From Delphinapterus leucas (lineage: Eukaryota; Chordata; Mammalia; Artiodactyla; Monodontidae): 64,000 nucleotides of DNA. Shown in pieces: positions 25,620-34,583 of the stretch (its first letter is position 1; the number at the start of each line of letters is the position of its first letter). Below the pieces are notes generated by a model. It saw only the letters and a program-made list of their open reading frames with translations. It was not told where the DNA came from and made no database searches. A program made the translations under genes and the position numbers. The stretch covers positions 18,432,739 to 18,496,738 of the forward strand of contig NW_022098001.1 of assembly GCF_002288925.2 (NCBI RefSeq), in the 5' to 3' direction.

Positions 25620-25805
25620 GTAAGACATGAAGATTCATTCATTCATTCATTTGTTCATTCAACAAGTACTTATTAAAGATTCATTATGTGGCAGGTTTGT
25701 TCTAAACAGTCTTTCTCCTCAAAGTAATTATATGGCCTACAGCATTTTTTTCTTTGTTAAAGGAATAATACTGCTTAGTTTGAAATTAATGGTTACAGTT
25801 ATTTG
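25620..25805. other. Start of intron 3 with L2-like scrap and L1-C left direct repeat
   Basis: At 25627-25710 a cattcattcattcatttgttc run followed by a caacaagtacttattaaaga stretch resembles an L2/MIR-class end. The last 16 bases (25790-25805, tggttacagttatttg) recur exactly at 33589-33604 on the far side of L1-C. Confidence 0.6.
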
Positions 25806-26100
25806 CTTTACTTTTATTTGCTGTTATGTTTATTTCCAGCTTATAGATAACAAATCTGAAGCTCTGAGAGAGAAAATAAATAGTTCAAATCAGTGCTTTT
25901 CACAATTTTTAAACTTTTGGCTGCGATGCCAAGTGTAAAATACATTTTATTTTACAACCCAAAATTCATATATGTTCATCTACATACATACATACACACA
26001 CATATATTTGAAACAAAAGTTTCACAAAACAATTTACTTTTGCTATATGCAGTGCACTCAGATTTTTTCGTATTTTACTTACTCTGTTTCTGCCCATTTA
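25806..26100 (-). other. Candidate L1 3-prime transduced segment
   Basis: This is 295 bp of non-L1 sequence between the left copy of a 16-bp direct repeat and the A-rich 3-prime end of L1-C. On the minus strand it follows the L1 tail and ends about 23 nt after an AATAAA (25834-25829), where a cleaved transcript would end. A terminal A tail is weak (only an A-rich ataaaagtaaag). Part of it (about 25840-25890) looks MIR-like. It may instead be ordinary intron sequence. Confidence 0.45.
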
Positions 26101-26501
26101 TCTTTTCTTTTTCTTTCTTTCTTTTTTTCTTTTAAACATCTTTATTGGAGTGTAATTGCTTTACAATGGTGTGTTAGTTTCTGCTTTATAACAAAGTGAA
26201 TCAGCTATACGTATACATATATCCTCATATCTCTTCCCTCTTGCGTCTGCCTCCCTCCCACCCTCCCTATCCCACCCCTTTAGGTGGTCACAAAGCACTG
26301 AACTGATCTCCCTGTGCTACGCGGCTGCTTCCCACTTGCTATCTATTTTACATCTGGTAGTGTATATATGTCCATGCCACTCTCTCACTTTGTCCCACCT
26401 TACCCTTCACCCTCCAGGTGTCCTCAAGTCCATTCTCTAGTAGATATGAGTCTATTCCCATCTTGCCCCTAGGTTCTTCATGACCATATATATATATATA
26501 T

Positions 26502-26601
26502 NNNNNNNNNNNNNNNNNNNNNNNNNNNNNNNNNNNNNNNNNNNNNNNNNNNNNNNNNNNNNNNNNNNNNNNNNNNNNNNNNNNNNNNNNNNNNNNNNNN
26601 N
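26502..26601. other. Assembly gap of exactly 100 N
   Basis: The gap directly follows a (TA)n run at 26486-26501 inside the L1-C 3-prime region. The round size suggests a placeholder of unknown length. Confidence 0.99.
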
Positions 26602-29600
26602 TTCTGACTTACTTCACTCTGTATGACAGACTCTAGGTCCATCCACCTCACTACAAATAACTCAATTTTGTTTCTTTTTATGGCTGAGTAATATTCCATT
26701 GTATATATGTGCCACATCTTCTTTACCCATTCATCTGTTGATGGACCCTTAGGTTGCTTCCATGTCCTGGATATTGTAAATACAGCTGCAATGTATATTG
26801 TGGTACATATCTCTTTTTGAATTATGGTTTACTCAGGATATATGTCCAGTAGGGGGATTGCTGGGTCCTATGGTAGTTCTATTTTTAGTTTTTTAAGGAA
26901 CCTCTATACTGTTCTTCATAGTGGCTGTACCAATTTACATTCCCACCAACAGTGCAAGAGGGTTCCCTTTTCTCCACACCCACTCCAGCATTTATTCTTT
27001 GGAGATTTTTTGATGATGGCCATTCTGACTGGTGTGAGATGATATCTGATTGTAGTTTTCATTTGTATTTCTCTAATGATTAATGATGTTGAGCATTCTT
27101 TCATGTCTTTGTTGGCAATCTGTATGTCTTCTTTGGAGAAATGTCTGCTTAGGTCTTCTGACCACTTTTGGATTGGGTTCTTTGTTTTTTTGATATTGAG
27201 CTGCATGAGCTGCTCTAAAATTGTGGAGATTAATCCTTTGTCAGTTGCTTCATTTGCAAATATTTTCTCCCATTCTGAGGGCTGTCTTTTTGTCTTGTTT
27301 ATTGTTTCCTTTGCTGTGCAAAAGCTTTTAAGTTTCATTAGGTCCCATTTGTTTATTTTTGTTTTTATTTCCATTTCTCTAGGAGGTGGATCAAAAAGGA
27401 TCTTGCTGTGATTTATGTCATAGAGTGTTCTGCCCGTGTTTTCCTCTAAGAGTTTGATAGTGTCTGGCCTTACATTTAGGTCTTTAATCCATTTTGAGTT
27501 TATTTTTGTGTATGGTGTTAGGGAGTGTTCTAATTTCATTCTTTCACATGTAGCTGTCCAGTATTCCCAGCACCACTTATTGAAGAGGCTGTCTTTTCTC
27601 CATTGTATATTCCTGCCTCCTTTATCAAAGATAAGGTGACCAAATGTGCATGGGTTTATCTCTGGGCTTTCTATCCTGTTCCATTGATCTATATTTTTGT
27701 TTTTGTGCCAGTACCATACTGTCTTGATTACTGTAGCTTTGTAGTATAGTCTGAAGTCAGGGAGCCTGATTCCTCCAGCTCCGTTTTTTTTTTTCTCAAG
27801 ATTGCTTTGGCTATTCGGGGTCTTTTGTGTTTGCATACAAATTGTGAAATTTTTTTTTCCAGTTCTGTGAAAAATGCCAGTGGTAGTTTGATAGGGATTG
27901 CATTGAATCTGTAGATTGCTTTGGGTAGTATAGTCATTTTCACAATGTTGATTACTCCAATCCAAGAACATGATATATCTCTCCGTCTGTTTGTATCATC
28001 TTTAATTTCTTTCATCAGTGTCGTATAATTTTCTGCATACAGGCCTTTTGTCTCCTTAGGTAGGTTTATTCCAAGGTATTTTATTCTGTTTGTTGTAGTG
28101 GTAAATAAGAGTGTTTTCTTAATTTCACTTTCAGATTTTTCATCATTAGTGTATAGGAGTGCAAGAGATTTCTGTGCATTAATTTTGTATCCTGCTACTT
28201 TACCAAATTAATTGATTAGCTCTAGTAGTTTTCTGGTAGCATCTTTAGGATTCTCTATGTAGAGTATCATGTCATCTGCACTGACACCTTTACTTCTTCT
28301 TTTCCAATTTGGATTCCTTTTATTTCTTTTTCTTCTCCGATTGCTGTGGCTAAAACTTCCAAAACTATGTTGAATAATAAAGGTGAGAGTGGGCAACCTT
28401 GTCTTGTTCCTGACCTTATGGAAATGGTTTCAGTTTTTCGCCATTGAGGACGATGTTGGCTGTGGGTTTGTCATATATGGCCTTTATTATGTTGAGGTAA
28501 GCTCCCTCTATGCCTACTTTCTGCAGGGTTTTTATCATAAATGGGTGTTGAATTTTGTCAAAAGCTTTCTCTGTATCTATTGAAATGATCATATGGTTTT
28601 TATCCTTCAATTTGTTAATATGGTGTATCACATTGATTGATTTACGTATTTTGAAGGATCCTTGAATTCCTGGAATAAACCCTACTTGATCATGGTGCAT
28701 GATCCTTTTAATGTGTCGCTGGATTCTGTTTGTTAGTATTTTGTTGAGGATTTCTGCATCTATGTTCATCAGTGATATTGGCCTGTCATTTTCTTTCTTT
28801 GTGACATCTTTGTCTGGTTTCGGTGTCAGGATGATGGTGGCCTCGTAGAATGAGTTTGGGAGTGTTCCTCCCTCTGCTATATTTTGGAAGAGTTTGAGAA
28901 AGGCAGGTGTTAACTGTTCTCTAAATCTTTGATAGAATTCACCTGTGAAGTCATCTGGTCCTGGGCTTTTGTTTATTGGAAGATTTTTAATCACAGTTTT
29001 AATTCAGTGCTTGTGATTGGTCTGTTCATATTTTCTATTTCTTCCTGGTTCAGCCTCAGAAGGTTGTGCATTTCTAAGAATTTGTCCTTTTCTTCCAGGT
29101 TGTCCATTTTATTGGCATATAGTTGTTTGTAGTAATCTCTCTTGATCCTTTGTACTTCTACTGTGTCAATTGTTACTTCTCCTTTTTTATTTCTAGTTCT
29201 GTTGGTTTGAGTATTCTCCCTTTTTTTCTTGATGAGTCTGGCTAATGGTTTATCAATTTTGTTTATCTTGTCAAAGAACCAGCTTTTAGTTTTATTGATC
29301 TTTGCTATCATTTCCTTCATTTCTTTTTCATTTATTTCTGATCTGATCTTTATGTTTTCTTTCCTTCTGCTAACTTTTGGGTGTTTTTGTCCTTCTTTCT
29401 CTAATTGTTCTAGGTGTAAGGTTAGGTTGTTTATTTGAGATGTTTCTTGTTTCTTAAGGTAGGATTGAATTGCTATAAACTTCCCTCTTAGATCTGCTTT
29501 TAATCCATCCCATAGGTTTTGGCTTGTCGTGTTTTCATTGTCATTTCTTTCTAGGTATTTTTGATTTCCTCTTTGTTTCCTTCAGTGATCTCTTGGTTAT

Positions 29601-29880
29601 GAAGTAGTGTATTGTTTAGCCTCCATGTGTTTGTATTTTTTACAGATTTTTTCCTGTAATTGATATCTAGTCTCATAGCGTTGTTTTCAGAAAAGAAACT
29701 TGATACAATTCCAATTTTCTTAAATTTACCAAGGCTTGATTTGTGACCCAAGATATGATCTATACTGGAGAATGTTCCATGAGGACTTGAGAAGAAAGTG
29801 TATTCTGTTGTTTTTGGAGGGAATGTCCTAAAAGTATCAATTAAGTCCATCTTGTTTAATGTGTTATTTAAAGTTTGTGT

Positions 29881-29989
29881 TTCCTTATTTATTTTGATTT
29901 TGGATGATCTGTCCAATGGTGAAAGTGTGGTGTTAAAAGTCCTCTACTATATTGTGTTACTGTTGAATCCAAAATCAAAGTAAATAAGG

Positions 29990-30038
<49 letters not shown>
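29881..30038. repeat. Inverted repeat plus T47 run inside L1-C
   Basis: The arm at 29881-29905 (ttccttatttattttgattt and five more bases) recurs inverted at 29967-29991 with one mismatch in 25. The loop is 61 nt. The second arm is followed directly by 47 T (29992-30038). Compared with the equivalent part of L1-B (19218-19309), about 92 bp of L1 sequence is missing here. Confidence 0.9.
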
Positions 30039-30041
<3 letters not shown>

Positions 30042-30144
30042 TCTTATTCTTGGATTGATCCATTGATCATTATGTAGTGTCCTTCTTTGTCTCTTTTAAT
30101 AGTCTTTATTTTAAAGTGTATTTTGTCTGATATGAGAATTGCTA

Positions 30145-30374
30145 CTCCACCTTTGTTTTTTTTTTTTTTTCTTTTTTTTTTCTCTCACTGTTGTGGCCTC
30201 TCCCTTTGGGGAGCACAGGCTCCGGATGCGCAGGCTCAGCAGCCATGGCTCAGAGGCCCAGCCACTCCGCGGTATGTGGGATCTTCCCGGACCAGGGCAC
30301 GAACCCATGTCCCCTGCATCGGCAGGGGGACTCTCAACCACTGCGCCACCAGGGAAGCCCTCCAGCTTTGTTTT
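30145..30374 (-). mobile_element. CHR-type SINE inserted in L1-C
   Basis: The reversed SINE body runs from about 30181 to 30359, with T-rich tail sequence at about 30160-30180. The tail-proximal part (the ggtacgcgggc end) is missing. The flanking repeat ctccacctttgtttt (30145-30159) matches ctccagctttgtttt (30360-30374) with one mismatch. Confidence 0.93.
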
Positions 30375-30639
30375 GATTTCCATTTGCATGGAATATCTTT
30401 TTCCATCCCCTCGCTTTCAGTCTGTATGTGTTCTTAAGTCTGAATTGGGTCTCTTGTAGACAGCATATATATGGGTCTTGTTTTTTTTATCTATTCATCC
30501 AGTCTGTGTCTCTTGGTGGGAACATTTAATACATTTACATTTAAGGTAATTATCGACATGTATGTTCCTATTACCATTTTCTTAATTGTTTTGAGTTTAT
30601 TATTGTAGGTCTTTTCCTTCTCTTGTGTTTCCTGCCTAG

Positions 30640-31530
30640 AACAGTTCCTTTAGCATTTGTTGTAAAGCTGATTTGGTGGTGCTGAATTCGTTTAGCTTTT
30701 TCTTGTCTGTAAAGCTTTTAATTTCTCTGTCAAATCTGAATGAGATCCTTGCTGTGTAGAGTAATCGTAGTTGTACATTTTTCCCTTTCATCACTTTAAA
30801 TATGTCCTGCCACTGCCTTCTGGCCTGCAGAGTTTCTACTGAAAGATCAGCTGTTAACCTTATGGGGATTCCCTTGTATGTTATATGTTGTCTTTCCTTT
30901 GCTGCTTTTAATCTCTTTTCTTGTATTTAATTTTTGATTGTTTGACTAATATGTGTCTTGGCGTCTTTCTCCTTGGATTTATCTTGTATGGGACTCTATG
31001 TGCTTCATTAACTATTTCCTTTCCCATATTAGGGAAGTTTTCAACTATAATCTCTTCCAATATTTTCTCAGTCCCTTTCTTTTTCTCTTCTTCTTCTGGG
31101 ACCCCTATAATTCGAATGTTGGTGCATTTAATGTTGTCCCCTAGGTCTCTGAAACTGTCCTCAATTCTTTTCCTTGTTTTTTCTTTATTCTGCTCTGCAT
31201 TAGTTATTTCCACTATTTTATCTTCCAGGTCACTTATCCGTTCTTCTGCCTCAATTATTCTGCTATTGATCCCTTCTAGAGAATTTTAAATATCATTTAT
31301 TGTGTTGTTCATCATTGTTTTTTTAGTCTTTAATTCTTCTAGGTCCTTGGTAAATGTTTCTTGTAATTTCTCCATTCTATTTCCAGGATTTTGGATCATC
31401 TTTACTATCATTATTCTTTATTCTTTTCCAGGTAAACTGCCTATTTCCTCTTCATTTGTTAGATCTGCTGGGATTGTACTTTGTTCCTTCAACTGCTGTG
31501 TGTTTCTCTGTCTTCTCATTTTGCTTAACT
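30640..31530 (-). pseudogene. L1-C ORF1, broken
   Basis: The minus-strand piece 31213-30908 carries the end of the coiled coil and the RRM start (RKRIEDSFRDLGDNIKCTNI, RIIGVPEEEEKKKGTEKILE, ENFPNMGKEIVNEAHRVPYK). The N-terminal part lies at about 31530-31270 in another frame with a stop at about 31289. It is not intact. Confidence 0.87.
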
Positions 31531-31549
31531 TACTGTGTTTGGGGTCTCC

Positions 31550-32031
31550 TGTTTGCAGGTTGCAGGTCTGTAGTTCCCGTTGCTTTTGGTTTCGGCCTCC
31601 AGTGGGTAAGGTTTGTTCAGTGGGTTGTGTTGGCTTCCTGATGGAGGGGACTGGTGCCTGTGTTCTGGTGGATGATGCTGTATCCTGTCTTTCTGGTGGG
31701 CAGGTCCATGTCTGGTGGTGTGTTTTGGGGTGTCTGTGACCTTATTATGATTTTAGGCAGCCTCTCTGCTAATGGGTGGGTTGTGTTCCTGTCTTGCTAG
31801 TTGTTTGGCATAGGGTGTCCAGCACTGTAGCTTGCTGGTCGTTGAGTGGAGCTGGGTCTTGGCATTGAGATGGAGACCTCTGGGAGATTTTCCCCGTTTG
31901 ATATTACTTGGAGCTGTGTGGTCTCTGGTGGAACCATGTCCTGAACTTGGCTCTCCCACCTCAGAGGCACAGCCCTGATACCTGGCCAGAGCACCAAGAG
32001 CCTATTTTCCACACAGCTGAGAATAAAATGC

Positions 32032-32070
<39 letters not shown>

Positions 32071-33588
32071 GGGAAGGAGGGAGGGAGGGAGGGAGGGAGG
32101 AGAAAGAAAGAGGTACAATGAAATAAAATAAAGTTAAAAAACTTAAAAAGTAATAAAAAATAAAGAAAGAAGAGAGCAACCCAACCCAAAAACAAATCCA
32201 CCAATGATAACAAGCACTAAAAACTATACTAAAAAAAGAAAAGAAAGAAAAATGGACAGACAGAATCCTAGGACTTATGGTAAAAGCAGAGCTATACAGA
32301 CAAAATCACACACAGAAGCATACACATACACACTCACAAGAAGTGAAAAACGGAAAAAAAAATATATCGTTTCTCCCAATGTCCACCTCCTCAGTTTGTT
32401 GTGATTCATTGTCTATTCAGGTATTCCACAGATGCAGGGTACATCAAGTTGACTGTCGAGATTTAATCTGCTGCTCCTGAGGCTGCTGGGAGAGATTTCC
32501 CTTTCTCTTCTTTGTTCGCACAGCTTCTGGTGTTCAGCTTTGTATTTGGCCCCGCTTCTGAGTGTAGGTCACCTGAGGGCATCTATTCTTCTCTCAGACA
32601 GGACAGGGATAAAGGAGCCACTGATTCGGGGGCTCTGGCTCACTCATGCCGAGGGAGGGATGTGTACAGAATGCGGGGTGAGCCTGTGGTGGCAGAGGCC
32701 GGCATGACGTTGCAATAGCCTGAGGCATGCCGTGTGTTCTCCGGGGGAAGTTGTCCCTGAATCACAGGACCCTGGCAGTGGCGGGCTGCACAGGCTCATG
32801 GGAGGGGAGGTGTGGAGAGCGACCTGTGCTTGCACACAGCCTTCTTGGTGGCAGCAGCAGCAGCCTTAGCATCTCATGCCCGTCTCTGGGGTCTGCGCTG
32901 ATAGCCACGGCTTGTGCCCATCTCTGGAGCTCCTTTAAGCATTGCTCTTAATCCCCTCTCCTCACGCACCACAAAACAAAGAGGCAAGAAAAAGTCTCTT
33001 ACCTCTTTGGAAGCTCCAGACCTTTTCCCAGAATCCCTCCTGGCTAGCTGTGGCACACTAGCCCCCTTCAGGCTGTGTTTACGCAGCCAACCCCTGTCAT
33101 CTCCCTGGGATCTGACCGAAGCTGGAGCCTCAGCTCCCAGCCCCCACCTGCCCTGGCGGGTGAGCAGACAAGCGTCTCAGGCTGGTGAGTGCTGGTCGGC
33201 ACTGGTCCGCTGTGCGGGAATCTCTCCACTTTGCCCTCCGCACCCCTGTTGCTGCACTCTCCTTCACGGCTCCGAAGCTTCCCGCCTCCGCCACCCACAG
33301 TCTCTGCCCGCGAAGGGGCTTCCTAGTGTGTGGAAACCTTTCCTCCTTCACAGCTCCCTCCCACTGGTGCAAGTCCTGTCCCTATTCTTTTGTCTCTGCT
33401 TTTTCTTTTTTCTTTTGCCCTACCCAGGTACGTGGAGAGTTTCTTGCGTTTTCAGAGGTCTGAGGTCTTCTGCCAGCGTTCAGTAGGTGTTCTGTAGGGG
33501 TTTTTCCACATGTAGATGTATTTCTGATGTATTTGTGGGGAGGAAGGTGATCTCTATGTCTTACTCTTCCGCCATCTTGAATCCCCTC
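31550..33588 (-). promoter_or_regulatory. L1-C 5-prime UTR / internal promoter region
   Basis: A GC-richer, CpG-containing 2-kb block (especially 32480-33480) lies between the ORF1 start and the L1 5-prime end. L1 5-prime UTRs carry an internal sense promoter, and in some mammals an antisense promoter firing outward. Here the outward direction is the + strand, towards PIP4P2 exon 4 about 870 bp away. Position is seen; activity is inferred only. Open frames in this block (for example 32914-33486) are not genes. Confidence 0.6.
32032..32113 (+). repeat. Pure purine microsatellite (GAAA)n(GA)n(GGGA)n
   Basis: 82 consecutive purines on the + strand within the L1-C 5-prime UTR. Likely expanded from an A-rich seed in the L1. 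It has triplex (H-DNA) potential. Confidence 0.93.
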
Positions 33589-34459
33589 TGGTTACAGTTA
33601 TTTGTAAACTAATGTCCTTGAATAAGCAATGAAAGTTTTCTTGATGTTACATAACTACTTAATAGATTGTAATAAATCAGTGACTCATATTTTATTAAAA
33701 ATAACCAATTAGTTTATCTTTGACATATTTCATCTTAAGTTGGAAGTGTTTTAGTAATCATTGTATACTTTAAATTGTGTTATTTCACTAGTCTTTGCTG
33801 AGTATAAGCTATGCAATAAATTCTGTAGTCATGTGCCTCTGCCAAATGGTGTATGGAAGTGCACAGATAGAAGTATATCAAAACCTTAACTGTGTTTTGT
33901 TTCTGTGTTTTCTGTCTTCTTGACCATTATGTGAATCATTTGCAACCCCATCTGATGGTAACCTGGGAAATGGAAAGGAAAGGAGCCTACCATTGTCCTT
34001 TCTGTCCAACTCCAATTAAACAGACATTAAGGAATACCAGCCTACCCAGAGAAATTTGGTTGTGACTCAGCACTTTGGTACATTCATGGCACACATATAT
34101 CTGTTAATGTACAATTTTTTAACTTACTTAGTCTTTTACTCAAGTTGTCTTCCTAGATAGGGTAAGATAAGATAAGGAATGATAAGATTTGAATTTATAA
34201 GAACTTGGAAACAGTAGTTAAATGGTTCCCAAGGTGATTTGATTAGGTCCAATTCCAAATAATTTTTTTGCTTTTGAAATATTGACTATTGCTGTTTTCT
34301 GTGATTTTGGCTTTAAAGGCTGACATTTAATTCACTTAATTTATAAAACAAGTATAACCTATTTTCAATGCTATATTCCATGTTTTTGGCCCCATAGTGT
34401 AGGTTTCGCTCTCAGTCCATTTGTGGGATAATGAAGTTGTTTCCTCTCTGTTTCCACAG
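33589..34459. other. End of intron 3, nothing recognised beyond right direct repeat
   Basis: It begins with the right copy of tggttacagttatttg (33589-33604). The rest is unclassified AT-rich sequence. It ends in the polypyrimidine tract and cacag acceptor before exon 4. Confidence 0.6.
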
Positions 34460-34583
34460 TAGACGCATAATTAACCTTGGCCCAGTAATGCTTATTTCTG
34501 AAGAACAGCCAGCTCAACCTGCACTGCCAGTCCAACCAGAAGGTACAAGAGTTGTGTGTGGGCACTGTGGAAATACGTTCTTG
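34460..34583 (+). CDS. PIP4P2: PIP4P2 coding exon 4
   Basis: A 124-nt exon: one base (T) completing the Cys codon split by intron 3, then 41 codons from RRIINLGPVMLISEEQPAQP to VVCGHCGNTFL. It includes an acidic/proline-rich linker and a CGHC pair typical of a zinc ribbon, which joins KCPHC in the next exon. The acceptor is tttccacag ending at 34459 and the donor is gtacgt from 34584. Intron 4 is phase 0. The frame is unbroken and phases agree on both sides. Upstream in-frame readings that extend it to the left (from 34431) are intronic. Confidence 0.97.

Larger units (their letters stand above)
26610..30560 (-). pseudogene. L1-C ORF2, broken
   Basis: Successive minus-strand pieces cover the protein. 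Endonuclease C-terminal part is at 29916-29551 (FSSPHGTFSSIDHILGHK). The linker and RT start are at 29320-28991. The RT core is at 28994-28416 (192 codons, [16 protein letters not shown], then [26 protein letters not shown]). The piece at 28396-28208 has the catalytic box as S-A-D-D, where an aromatic residue is usual in the first place. The C-terminal part is at 28015-27728 and 27971-26916 (351 codons). Several frameshifts, the SINE and the T47 scar in the endonuclease region make it inactive. Confidence 0.9.
26101..33588 (-). mobile_element. Near full-length LINE-1, antisense to PIP4P2 (L1-C)
   Basis: On the minus strand the element starts at 33588 with gattcaagatggcggaagag, a classic L1 beginning. 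A GC-rich 5-prime UTR of about 2 kb follows to 31550 and includes a purine microsatellite. ORF1 is at about 31530-30640, ORF2 at about 30560-26610, then a 3-prime UTR with AATAAAGATGTTTAAA near 26148-26132 and a degenerate A tail at 26133-26101. It contains a CHR SINE, a 100-N gap and an odd T47 scar. An exact 16-bp direct repeat brackets 25806-33588 rather than the bare L1. Confidence 0.93.

Noticed and set aside
26916..27971. 351-codon frame, the longest in the window
   Set aside because: L1-C ORF2 C-terminal half with a frame change at its N-terminal end (overlaps 27728-28015); not a host gene.
32914..33486. 190-codon open frame and neighbouring GC-rich frames taken as a possible gene with CpG island
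   Set aside because: The block is continuous with the L1-C 5-prime end (gattcaagatggcgg start at 33588) and shows L1 5-prime UTR order; the frames are low-complexity Ser/Pro/Leu products of GC-rich DNA.
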